Below are positions 41,963 through 50,730 of a DNA stretch of 64,000 bases, one piece after another. Location: positions 27,313 to 91,312 of the forward strand of contig JAPYWJ010000002.1 in the NCBI GenBank assembly GCA_028276405.1. The letters are read 5' to 3'. Made by a program: the position numbers and the translations under genes. Numbering within the stretch: the first letter of the stretch is position 1; the number at the start of each line of letters is the position of its first letter. The notes under the pieces are model-generated. The model was not told the DNA's origin. It saw only the letters and a program-made list of their open reading frames with translations, and made no database searches. The stretch comes from Hydrogenobacter sp. Its GTDB lineage: Bacteria > Aquificota > Aquificia > Aquificales > Aquificaceae.

Positions 41963-42349
41963 CTACCGCCCTTGCGGCGGTTTTCTCTTTACATAAACCT
42001 TAACATACTCTGGTTCAACACTTGCTGGATACACAAGGATTTTGAAAGGGCTTTTCACATGCACTCTTAACATGTACTCTCCTTCACCTAAACCTTTTAC
42101 ATCAACTACCGCTCTCACACCTTCAACACTCTCATTAAGGCTGAGCCTTTCAATGATCAGCAGTTTTATCCTTACCCTTTTCCTCTCAAGTTTGTATGTG
42201 TAGTTCTCATCTTGATTGACTAACTCTATACTCCTTTCTACCACTACAGGCACTCTCACTCCCAAATTTACCACAAGCCACAGAGAAAAGCCTATAAAAA
42301 GTGCTAAAAGTTTGTACTGCCAGTTGTTAAAAATTACCCTTTTAATCAT
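41963..42349 (-). CDS. cdaR: CdaR-like (YbbR domain) regulator of the diadenylate cyclase
   Basis: The 128-residue protein has an N-terminal transmembrane helix (NNWQYKLLALFIGFSLWLVVNL) and one YbbR-type domain (about 30-120) with ERKRVRIKLLI and VKGLGEGEYMLRVHV strands. Full CdaR proteins carry up to four YbbR domains; this is a minimal single-domain form. It overlaps cdaA by 8 bases, the normal pairing, and is expected to modulate CdaA activity from the outer face of the membrane. Confidence 0.82.
   Translation of the reverse strand: MIKRVIFNNWQYKLLALFIGFSLWLVVNLGVRVPVVVERSIELVNQDENYTYKLERKRVRIKLLIIERLSLNESVEGVRAVVDVKGLGEGEYMLRVHVKSPFKILVYPASVEPEYVKVYVKRKPPQGR
41965..41990 (+). terminator. 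Rho-independent terminator after iscA
   Basis: The perfect 6-base stem ACCGCC (41965-41970) / GGCGGT (41976-41981) with loop CTTGC is followed by TTTCTCTTT. It begins 7 bases after the iscA stop. It lies within the last codons of the convergent cdaR gene, which therefore shares its coding end with the hairpin. Confidence 0.8.
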
Positions 42350-43106
42350 GGTTTATACCAAGCTCCTTAAAAAGGAGATTTTTTAACCCTTCTGGGTCTA
42401 AGTTTCTGTGAAACTTTTCGTTTACCGCGATGGATATCTCCCCTGTTTCTTCCGAAACAACTATAGCGATCGCATCGCTCTCTTCTGCTATACCAAGAGC
42501 TGCTCTGTGGCGTGTTCCGTACTTTTTAGGAAGGTCCGGAGATTTAGAAAGAGGTAATATACAAGACGCAAAGGCTATTCTGTCTCCCTTTATCACTACC
42601 GCCCCATCATGCAACGGTGTCAAAGGATCAAATATGGTTATTAGAAGCTCAACAGATACTACACTGTCTATGGCAACGCAACCTTCGATAAGTCCTTCAA
42701 TGTTCTGAGCTCTTTCTATAACTATCAAGGCTCCTATCTGTCTTTCAGATAAAAAACTGCACGCTCTTACTATCTTTTCCACTACCCTTTCTTCAACGAA
42801 CCTTATGCTAACCACATGAGTCCTTTGACCTAACCTCGAGAGAGCTTTTCTTATCTCGGGTTGGAAGATGACCACTAAGGAGAATAGCCCTACAGTCCAG
42901 AACTTGTCAAATATCCACGAAAGTGTCCTAAGTCCGAGAAGCTCTGCGCATACCCAGAAAAAACCCATAAAGGCAAGACCTTTTAGTATCTGAAAACCTT
43001 TGGTTATCCTCAAAAAGTGTATGACCACATATATAAAGAAAGAGACACTTATTATGTCAATAATATCCCTGAAAGAAAAAAATCTTAAAAAGTCAAAATT
43101 CACCAT
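42342..43106 (-). CDS. cdaA: Diadenylate cyclase CdaA
   Basis: The 254-residue protein has three N-terminal membrane segments (about 15-82) and a DAC domain. The catalytic DGA is at 167-169 (TPLHDGAVVIKGDRIAFASCILPLS) and RHR at 199-201 (YGTRHRAALGIAEESDA). It makes cyclic di-AMP from two ATP at the membrane. The companion cdaR follows. Cyclic di-AMP signalling controls potassium and osmotic balance in many bacteria; no c-di-AMP receptor or phosphodiesterase is visible in the window. Confidence 0.95.
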   Translation of the reverse strand: MVNFDFLRFFSFRDIIDIISVSFFIYVVIHFLRITKGFQILKGLAFMGFFWVCAELLGLRTLSWIFDKFWTVGLFSLVVIFQPEIRKALSRLGQRTHVVSIRFVEERVVEKIVRACSFLSERQIGALIVIERAQNIEGLIEGCVAIDSVVSVELLITIFDPLTPLHDGAVVIKGDRIAFASCILPLSKSPDLPKKYGTRHRAALGIAEESDAIAIVVSEETGEISIAVNEKFHRNLDPEGLKNLLFKELGINHD

Positions 43107-44277
43107 AAGTTCTTACCGTATCAAGAAGAGCAAGAAATTCTTTTGTCTCCTTCACATCATGCACCCTCACTATGTTGGCACCCTCTATCACTGGATACGC
43201 AAGAGCACCAAGGCTTCCGTAAAGCCTTTCCCAAGGCTCTGTCTTTTTCCTTAGCAACCCCTCTATTATTAGTCCTACAAAGGACTTTCTTGACACACCT
43301 ACCAAAAGGGGAAGCCCAAAGATCCTTAGCTCCCTGAACTTCTTTAGTATTTCTATGTTATGTTCAGGGAGTTTACCAAACCCTATACACGGGTCTATTA
43401 TTATATCACCTTTATAATTCTTTTGCCGTAGCTCTTGAATTTTCTCTCGGAAGTAGTTTATGAGTTCCTCCATCACATCCTCATAAGTTATCTGCATTTT
43501 TTTCCACTCTTCTGGTCTACCCTTTGTGTGTCCCAACACATAAGGACAGTTGTACTTTGCTATCACCTCGAACATATACTCATCAAAGGTACCACCGCTT
43601 ATGTCGTTTATCATGTCCGCACCTTCTTCTAAACACACCTGTGCTACCTTAGCTTTGTATGTGTCTATGGAGATCCACGCATGGCTTAGTTCTTTTCTAA
43701 GTTCTTTGAGTACTGGTAGGATACGCTTTAGTTCTTCTTCTGCGCTTATTCTCTCTGAACCAGGTCTTGTAGATTCACCACCTATGTCTATTATCTCTGC
43801 ACCTTCTTGAGCTATCTGAATACCTCTTTTAACCGCTTGTGAAACCTCCATATACAAACCACCATCGGAAAAGGAATCTGGCGTGATGTTTAGGACACCC
43901 ATTACAGCGGTTTTTATCCCTAATGGTAGTATCTTTCCGTTATATTGAAGTTTGAAAGACTTTTTTCTGTAGTTTATCAAGTTTTCAAGTATTTTAAAAG
44001 CCAGATCTTTTCTTTCTTTAACAATGCAGGAGCAAAAATCCCTTATCTTGGACTCGCTACCACATAGAGCGTATTTGTCTTGGTTGTTGAACACAGAAAC
44101 ACAAGATGTTCTTGCACACTCAAAGATAACGGAGGGGTTTAAGCTCTTTTCCTCAAAGTATATAACATAAAACACACCTTCAAAGGCTCTACTGTCCGCT
44201 TCTCTGAAGAATATACCCATCTTTTCTTTCAGAAACCTGTAAAAGGCATCTCTGTCGCTAAAGCGTTTTATCAGCAT
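43093..44277 (-). CDS. folP: Dihydropteroate synthase with N-terminal extension
   Basis: The C-terminal 270 residues form the DHPS TIM barrel: MGVLNITPDSFSDGG, AEIIDIGGESTRPGSERI, ISIDTYKAKVAQVCLEEGADMINDISGG, and IDPCIGFGKLPEHNIEILK. About 120 residues precede it with no recognised domain and several Cys (for example CGSESKIRDFCSCIVKERK). Typical DHPS is about 280 residues, so this is a long form. It joins p-aminobenzoate to the pterin in folate synthesis. It overlaps cdaA by 14 bases, so folate and c-di-AMP genes share a transcript. Confidence 0.92.
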   Translation of the reverse strand: MLIKRFSDRDAFYRFLKEKMGIFFREADSRAFEGVFYVIYFEEKSLNPSVIFECARTSCVSVFNNQDKYALCGSESKIRDFCSCIVKERKDLAFKILENLINYRKKSFKLQYNGKILPLGIKTAVMGVLNITPDSFSDGGLYMEVSQAVKRGIQIAQEGAEIIDIGGESTRPGSERISAEEELKRILPVLKELRKELSHAWISIDTYKAKVAQVCLEEGADMINDISGGTFDEYMFEVIAKYNCPYVLGHTKGRPEEWKKMQITYEDVMEELINYFREKIQELRQKNYKGDIIIDPCIGFGKLPEHNIEILKKFRELRIFGLPLLVGVSRKSFVGLIIEGLLRKKTEPWERLYGSLGALAYPVIEGANIVRVHDVKETKEFLALLDTVRTYGEF

Positions 44278-44286
44278 GATAATAGT

Positions 44287-44697
44287 TTAAGTTAAGATGT
44301 AGTTTATTATTTCCTCAATACTGACCTTTTCATCTATACGAAAACCCTCTGCATCAAGATCACCAAGCACGAGTTTTTTAAATCCTCTAATTGACTTCCA
44401 ACCTTCCAACAGTACCACATCAAAGTCAGAAAAGTACCTTTCTACGGCTTTTATGGGATCATCTTCTGTTTTTTCCCACAGCGTGAGTTTGCCCACACTC
44501 AAAAGAGCTACCTTATCAAGGATCTGAAAAATTCTGTAAGAATCACTGCCTTCCCTGTCTGTGATACCGTGACCCTTTGGGTCGTGCTTTATGTAACCTA
44601 CACGATAACCCCTGAGACTTAGTTCCTTTGAAAGTTTTTCTGCCAAGGTGGTTTTACCTGTGTTGTGATGACCCACTATAAAGATGATCTTTGGCAT
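44287..44697 (-). CDS. mobB: Molybdopterin-guanine dinucleotide biosynthesis protein MobB
   Basis: The 136-residue P-loop GTPase has Walker A GHHNTGKT (9-16), IKHDPKGHGITDREGSDSYR, and VVLLEGWKSIRGFKKLVL. These are diagnostic for MobB, which helps MobA attach GMP to molybdopterin for enzymes such as formate dehydrogenase and nitrate reductase. It is shorter than Escherichia MobB (175) but complete in its motifs. It sits between folP and the phosphohexomutase gene with gaps of 9 and 3 bases. Confidence 0.92.
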   Translation of the reverse strand: MPKIIFIVGHHNTGKTTLAEKLSKELSLRGYRVGYIKHDPKGHGITDREGSDSYRIFQILDKVALLSVGKLTLWEKTEDDPIKAVERYFSDFDVVLLEGWKSIRGFKKLVLGDLDAEGFRIDEKVSIEEIINYILT

Positions 44698-44700
44698 GTT

Positions 44701-46080
44701 TTACCCTAAAAGTTTTATACCTTCTTCAAGTATTCTCTCTGTTTCTTCTTCTTTTGGCATTTCTGCGTAGATCCTTATAAGAGGTTCCGTACCAGATGCC
44801 CTAAAGAGTATCCATCCGTCATTTTCAAAAATGAGTTTTAATCCATCTGTAGTGTTTATCTCCCTAACTTTATAGCTTAGTAGCTTTTCTGGTGGGTGGT
44901 TTATGAGCTCAAAAAGTTTTTTCTTTTTGTCCTCTTGTGCGTAAATGTCCTGCCTTTTGTAATAGGCACTACCGTATCTTTTGAATATCTCCTGAACCAT
45001 CTCTGATAGGGTCTTCCCGCTGATTTGAAGAAGCTCAAGTATGTTAAGACCAGAAAAAAGACCATCTCTTTCGGGTAGGAAACTAACTATCCCGTATCCT
45101 CCACTTTCTTCACCGCCAAATAGGACTTTTTCTTTAAGTATGACCTCGTTTATGTTTTTGAAACCCACGGCAACTTCCTTTAACTGTATACCCTCTTCTT
45201 GGCATATCCTATCTGCAAGGTAAGTGGTGGATACCGTCTTTACCACTATACCGTCCCTTATGCCCTTATTCTTGAGCAGATGGTAAAGCAGAAGTACATA
45301 CACCATCTGAGAGTTCACGAATTTTCCTTTTTCGTCCACAAGAGCTATCCTGTCGCCGTCACCATCGTTGGCTATTCCCAAGCTTGCATGGACTGCCCTT
45401 ACCTTTTCCATTAAAGGCATGAGGTTTTTCTCTACAGGCTCGGGTGCATGACCCCCAAAGAGAGGATCTCTGTAAGCTCTTGTGGGAAGAACACTAATCT
45501 TAGTACCAGCAAGCACTTGCGCGTATGTGTTCACGGAAGAGCCATACATGGCATCGTGTACCAAAAGCATTTTCCCTTCGTTTAAAAGTTCTTGGTTTAT
45601 AAGCTCTTTTACCTTCCTTGTGTACTCTCCCCATACGTTTATGTACTCCACCCTTACACTTTGGATTTTCACATCTTTTACTCTTTCAAATTCTTTTTCT
45701 ACCTCTTTTACAAACTCAGTGGTTGCAGAACCACCAAAGCTATCCTTTATCTTATAACCGTTATACTCCGGAGGGTTGTGAGAAGCAGTTATCATAACAC
45801 CATTGTCAAAGTTCATGTATTTGACTGCAAAAGAAACCATAGGGGTGGTGCACGCTCTGTTAGTCATATAGGCATCAAAACCCATCTGTCTGAAAACACT
45901 ACACACTTCCTGAGCGAACTTTTCAGACATGAACCTATGGTCGTAGCCTACGATCACTTTTGTTTTTCCTTGACGCTCCAAAACCTTGGCGTGAGCAAAA
46001 GCTACCTTCCTAACATTATCAAAAGTAAACTCCTCACCTATTACAGCTCTCCATCCGTCAGTACCAAACTTTACGGGCAT
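44701..46080 (-). CDS. Phosphohexomutase (phosphomannomutase/phosphoglucomutase)
   Basis: The 459-residue protein has the four-domain alpha-D-phosphohexomutase plan. KFGTDGWRAVIGEEF is at the start and the catalytic phosphoserine loop GVMITASHNPPEYNGYKIK lies near 95-113. The metal loop is GIANDGDGDRIALVD, the sugar-binding loop is GGEESGGYG, and the phosphate-binding loop is RASGTEPLIRIYAE. The loop sequences fit the PMM/PGM type rather than GlmM. There is no Shine-Dalgarno sequence, and TATAAT ends 6 bases before the ATG. It leads the mobB-folP-cdaA-cdaR run. Confidence 0.93.
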   Translation of the reverse strand: MPVKFGTDGWRAVIGEEFTFDNVRKVAFAHAKVLERQGKTKVIVGYDHRFMSEKFAQEVCSVFRQMGFDAYMTNRACTTPMVSFAVKYMNFDNGVMITASHNPPEYNGYKIKDSFGGSATTEFVKEVEKEFERVKDVKIQSVRVEYINVWGEYTRKVKELINQELLNEGKMLLVHDAMYGSSVNTYAQVLAGTKISVLPTRAYRDPLFGGHAPEPVEKNLMPLMEKVRAVHASLGIANDGDGDRIALVDEKGKFVNSQMVYVLLLYHLLKNKGIRDGIVVKTVSTTYLADRICQEEGIQLKEVAVGFKNINEVILKEKVLFGGEESGGYGIVSFLPERDGLFSGLNILELLQISGKTLSEMVQEIFKRYGSAYYKRQDIYAQEDKKKKLFELINHPPEKLLSYKVREINTTDGLKLIFENDGWILFRASGTEPLIRIYAEMPKEEETERILEEGIKLLG

Positions 46081-46224
46081 AGTTTAATTATATCAGGCGG
46101 AAAAGTGTTTTACCTCTGAAAAGGCTTCACGCTTTTGTTAAACATATTTTTAATTGACATATTCATAATCATTGTTTAAGTTAAAATAATAGTCCCCTTT
46201 AATTTTTTTGATGAGGTGGTTTGC
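46081..46224. other. Intergenic region, phosphohexomutase / gltB
   Basis: This 144-base divergent gap is the longest in the window. It holds the phosphohexomutase -10 at its left end, a TTGACA on the plus strand at 46154-46159, and an AT-rich stretch with TAAAAT at 46182-46187. That -10 is 22 bases from the TTGACA, so the pair is poorly spaced. A GAGGTGG lies 5 bases before the gltB ATG. No small ORF or structured RNA is evident. Confidence 0.4.
46087..46092 (-). promoter_or_regulatory. -10 element of the phosphohexomutase operon
   Basis: TATAAT on the minus strand ends 6 bases before the ATG at 46080, so the A of the start codon is the predicted first transcribed base. Confidence 0.5.
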
Positions 46225-49200
46225 ATGGAGATGAGAGAATACGACTCTTGTGGAGTTGGATTTGTATGTAATATAAGAGGAGAAAGAAGCCCACAGATAG
46301 TAAAATGGGGAATAGATGCGGTAAAAAACCTGACACACAGGGGAGCCATAGGCGGAGATGGAAAGACAGGAGACGGTGCGGGTATACTCATAGAAATTCC
46401 TCGCTCTTTTTTTTCGGATTACATAACTAAAGAAAGTCTTGAGATATCTAATATAGAAAACCTCTGCGTTGGAGTTCTCTTCCTTTATGAGGATGTAAGG
46501 GCTCGGATAGAAGAGCATATAAAGAATTCCCCCTTTAAGTTGGTAGGCTGGCGCAAGGTTCCAGTTGATAAGTCTGCTCTTGGTGATAAAGCCCTTGAAG
46601 TTATGCCGCAGATATTTCACCTGCTTCTTGATGCAGAAGGTATCCAAGAGGACAGGAGGGAACTGGAGCTTTACATGCTGAGAAGGACCATAGAGAGGGA
46701 TAAAAAGATAATGGACAAAGTTTATGTGGCATCTTTGTCTTCTCGCACTATGGTTTACAAAGGTATGATGGTAGCTCTTCAGCTGGATAACTTCTACATG
46801 GACTTAAAAGAAAACAGCCTTGAATCATCTTTCTGTCTGTTTCATCAGAGGTATTCTACAAACACCTTTCCTAATTGGAAATTGGCACAACCTTTTAGGT
46901 ATTTGGCACATAACGGCGAGATAAACACCATACAAGGTAACAGAAATTGGATGCTTGCCCTTCAGAGCGAACTTGAGCACGAAGTTTTTGGAGACAAGAT
47001 AAAGCTTATAACTCCTTTGGTATCTTACGAAGAGAGTGATTCTGCATCCTTAGATAGGGTCTTTGAGTTATTATGTCTTGTGGGGTATTCCCCAGAGCAT
47101 GCCATAAACATGCTCATACCACCAGCTTGGGAAAAAGTACCAGATATGTCAGAGGAAGTTAGGAACTTCTTTGAGTATCAATCTCTACTTATGAAGCCGT
47201 GGGATGGTCCTGCGAGCATAGCTTTCACAGACGGCAAGGTTATAGGTGCTCACCTTGATAGAAACGGACTCAGACCCGCTCGCTATGTGCTAACCGAGGA
47301 TGGTATACTTGTCTTGGGTTCAGAAGTGGGTATGATAGACCTCTCTGGGAAAAAGATAAAGAAAAAAGGAAGACTAGGTCCCGGAGATACACTGTGCGTT
47401 GACCTACAGAAAGGTAAAGTTAGAGAAACCAGCGAAATACTAAGAGATCTATCTCAACAAAAACCTTACAGCGAATGGCTCAAAAAACACTTAGTGAGGC
47501 TTACAGACCTTCTAAAAGACCGCTCTATACCTGAACCTGTGCATGATAAAGACAGAGTAAGGAAACAGGTAGCCTTTGGCTACACGCAGGAAGAGATTAA
47601 AAATGTTATATCTTACATGGCTCAGGAAGGAAAAGAGTTAACCTTCTCTATGGGCGATGATACTCCTTTACCTCCTCTTTCGGAAAAACCAGTACTTCTC
47701 TTTAGGTACTTCAAACAGAGGTTTGCACAAGTTACCAATCCACCCATAGACCCCATAAGGGAAAAGGCTGTTATGTCCTTGAGGATGAACTTGGGACACA
47801 AAAGGAACTTCCTTAAAGAAACGGAAGAACATGCCAAGCGCTTTCAGATAGAGAGTCCCATACTTCTACCCAAGGAGATAGAAACCATAGAGAGGCAGAC
47901 CTACTTTAAAGTAGCCAGAGTGCCTATGACTTATCCAAAGGAGAGAAGCTACTGCGTGGTGGAACTTCAGGATCTTGCAGGGGAGCGTAGGATAACGGAT
48001 ATCATATACGATGCCATGTACGAGGGTGTGCAGATATGCGACCTGCGACTTGGTGTTGAGATAGTGTGTAGAAGGGTAGAAGAGGCGGTAGTAAGAGAAG
48101 GTGCGCAGATAGTCATACTCACAGACAAAAACATCTCTCGCTACAGACTTGCTGTGCCCAGTCTGCTTGCTGTTTCTAGCGTCTTTAAGTGGCTTTCGGA
48201 TAGAGGACTTTCTACAAAAGTGTCCATAATAGTAGAAACAGGGGAAGCAAGGGATCCTCACCATATGGCCTGTCTGATAGGATACGGTGCATCCGCGGTT
48301 TATCCTTACTTGGCTTACGAAACCATATACGAGCTTTGTGAGAAAGGTGATATAAAAATACCCTACGAGCAAGCTATCTTGAATTACAAAAAAGCTCTGG
48401 AAGATGGACTCTTAAAGATCATGTCTAAAATGGGTATCTCCACACTAAACTCCTACCAGGGTGCCAGGATCTTTGATACTGTATGCCTCAATAAAGACTT
48501 TGTGGAGGAGTTTTTCCCCAATACACCCATTACTGTGGAATCTGACGGCATATTTGAAATAGAAGACAGCTCGCTCAGAAGACACAATATGGCTTATGAG
48601 GTAGATAACCCACAGCTTGATTACGGTGGTGATATGAAGTTCAGAAAAGGCGGAGAGTGGCACGCATGGTCTCCCTTTGTGGTTAGGGCGCTTCACAAGT
48701 TCTTAGAGACAAAAGACTACGAAGATTACAAGTCTTTTTCTCAAATTGCCAACAGTGAACATCCTACATTCCTAAGACACCTTCTTACTTACAAAAAATC
48801 AGACAAACCTGTAGCCTTGGAAGAAGTAGAACCTATAGAGACCATCCTCAAGAGGTTTGTCACTGGTGGTATGTCCTTGGGTGCCCTATCACCGGAAGCT
48901 CACGAAACAATAGCAGAAGCTTGCAACAGACTTGGGATGAAGAGCAACTCTGGAGAAGGAGGAGAAGACCCTCAAAGATACTGGACTATAAAAAACTCAG
49001 CCATCAAGCAGGTGGCAAGTGGTAGGTTTGGTGTTACACCCACTTACCTTGCATCAGCTCAGGACATTGAGATAAAAATAGCTCAAGGAGCAAAACCCGG
49101 AGAGGGTGGACAACTGCCGGGACACAAGGTAAGCGACTACATAGCAAAACTAAGACATGCTCAGCCCGGCATAACCCTCATATCACCTCCACCTCATCAC

Positions 49201-50730
49201 GACATATACTCTATAGAGGACCTGGCACAGCTCATAAACGACCTGAAAGAAGCCAATCCAAAAGCCAAGGTATGTGTAAAGCTTGTGGCAGAAACAGGCG
49301 TAGGCACTATAGCGGCAGGTGTAGCAAAGGCTTACGCAGATATAGTTCAAGTAAGCGGCGCGGAAGGGGGTACTGGTGCAAGCCCTTACTCCTCTATAAA
49401 GAACGCAGGAAATTACTGGGAGATAGGTCTTGCGGAAACTCAAAGGGTGCTTATGGAAAACAGCCTTAGGGACAAGGTGCGCATACGCGTAGATGGTGGT
49501 ATGAGAACTGGTAAAGATGTGATCATTGCAGCCCTTTTGGGTGCAGAAGAGTTTGGTTTTGGTACTGCTACCATGATAGCAGAGGGCTGTGTGATGGCAA
49601 GGATGTGCCATACCAATCAGTGCCCTACGGGTGTTGCTACCCAAGATCCCAAGTATAGGGAAAAGTTCAAGGGTAAAGTTGATGATGTGATGGCTTACTT
49701 CAGAGCGGTGGCACAAGAAGTAAGAGAGATACTGGCTCAGATGGGTTTCAGAAGTCTTGAAGAGATAATAGGCAGAAGGGAACTCCTTGAAGTGCTGAGC
49801 TTTGACCATATACCCGGTTCCAAGAGAATAAAGTTAGAGAAGTTTCTCAAGGAAGACTATCCTAAGGACAAGCCCCTCAGGTGTCTTGTGGATAGAAACG
49901 ATAACCCAAGACCGTCTTTAAACGAGAAGCTCGTGGAAGAACTGCTCCCCTACATAGAAAAAGCTCAGAAGGTATACAAAGAGTATCCAATAAGAAATAC
50001 AGACAGGAGCGTACCAGTAAGGATAAACTATTACATAGCCATAAAGTACAGAGATGAAGGACTTCCTGAAGACACTATAAATCTTACATTTGTAGGCACC
50101 GCAGGACAGAGCTTTGGAGCTTTTAATCACAGGGGTGTATCCCTTACACTTATAGGCGATGCCAACGATTATGTAGGTAAAGGTATGTACGGCGGGAGGA
50201 TAGTGCTAAAACCCCAAGATATAGAAGATAGCCAGAACCATGTAATTATGGGTAATACATGTCTTTACGGTGCCACAGGTGGTGAGCTCTACGCGGCAGG
50301 AAGGGCGGGAGAGAGGTTTGCTGTCAGGAACAGTGGTGCTATTGCGGTAGTTGAAGGGGCAGGGCTTCACTGTTGTGAGTATATGACAGGTGGGATTGTG
50401 GTTGTTCTTGGTAGCGTGGGTTTCAACTTTGGGGCTGGCATGACAGGTGGCTATGCCTATGTACTTGACGAACAGCTAGATAAAAGGATAAACCCCTCTT
50501 ATGTGATGATAAGAAGACTCAGGCACGATAAAGAACTACAAGAACTTAGATCTCTGATACACAAACACCATCTTTATACAGGGAGCTTATGGGCAAGGCA
50601 CATTCTTGAAAACTGGGATGAGTACGCAGAGAAGTTTTACAAGGTCCTCCCCCTTGAGCAGTGCAAAAGAGACACTTATGGTGAAACAGACGAGTGCGAG
50701 GTGGGAATAACTCCTGAGAAAAAAGCTTGA
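46225..50730 (+). CDS. gltB: Glutamate synthase large subunit
   Basis: I use the ATG at 46225 with GAGGTGG 5 bases upstream, giving 1501 residues. The class II amidotransferase nucleophile is Cys9 (YDSCGVGFV), exposed after removal of a very short propeptide. The domain order is glutaminase (about 9-420), central domain, and FMN-binding synthase barrel with [20 protein letters not shown]. The [3Fe-4S] ligands CX5CX4C lie in [17 protein letters not shown], and a C-terminal GxGxG helix ([36 protein letters not shown]-like) completes it. It makes two glutamates from glutamine and 2-oxoglutarate. No small subunit is adjacent, so it may use ferredoxin or a distant partner. Confidence 0.97.
   Translation: [1501 protein letters not shown]

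Noticed and set aside
44701..46080. GlmM (phosphoglucosamine mutase)
   Set aside because: The active-site loop TASHNPPEYNGYK and sugar loop GGEESGGYG fit the PMM/PGM group; GlmM has a different loop (SASHNPxxDNGIK and EQSGH).
49183..49809. Minus-strand ORF of 208 codons
   Set aside because: It lies wholly antisense to the synthase domain of gltB, and the translation is rich in Cys, His and Tyr as expected for a reverse shadow.
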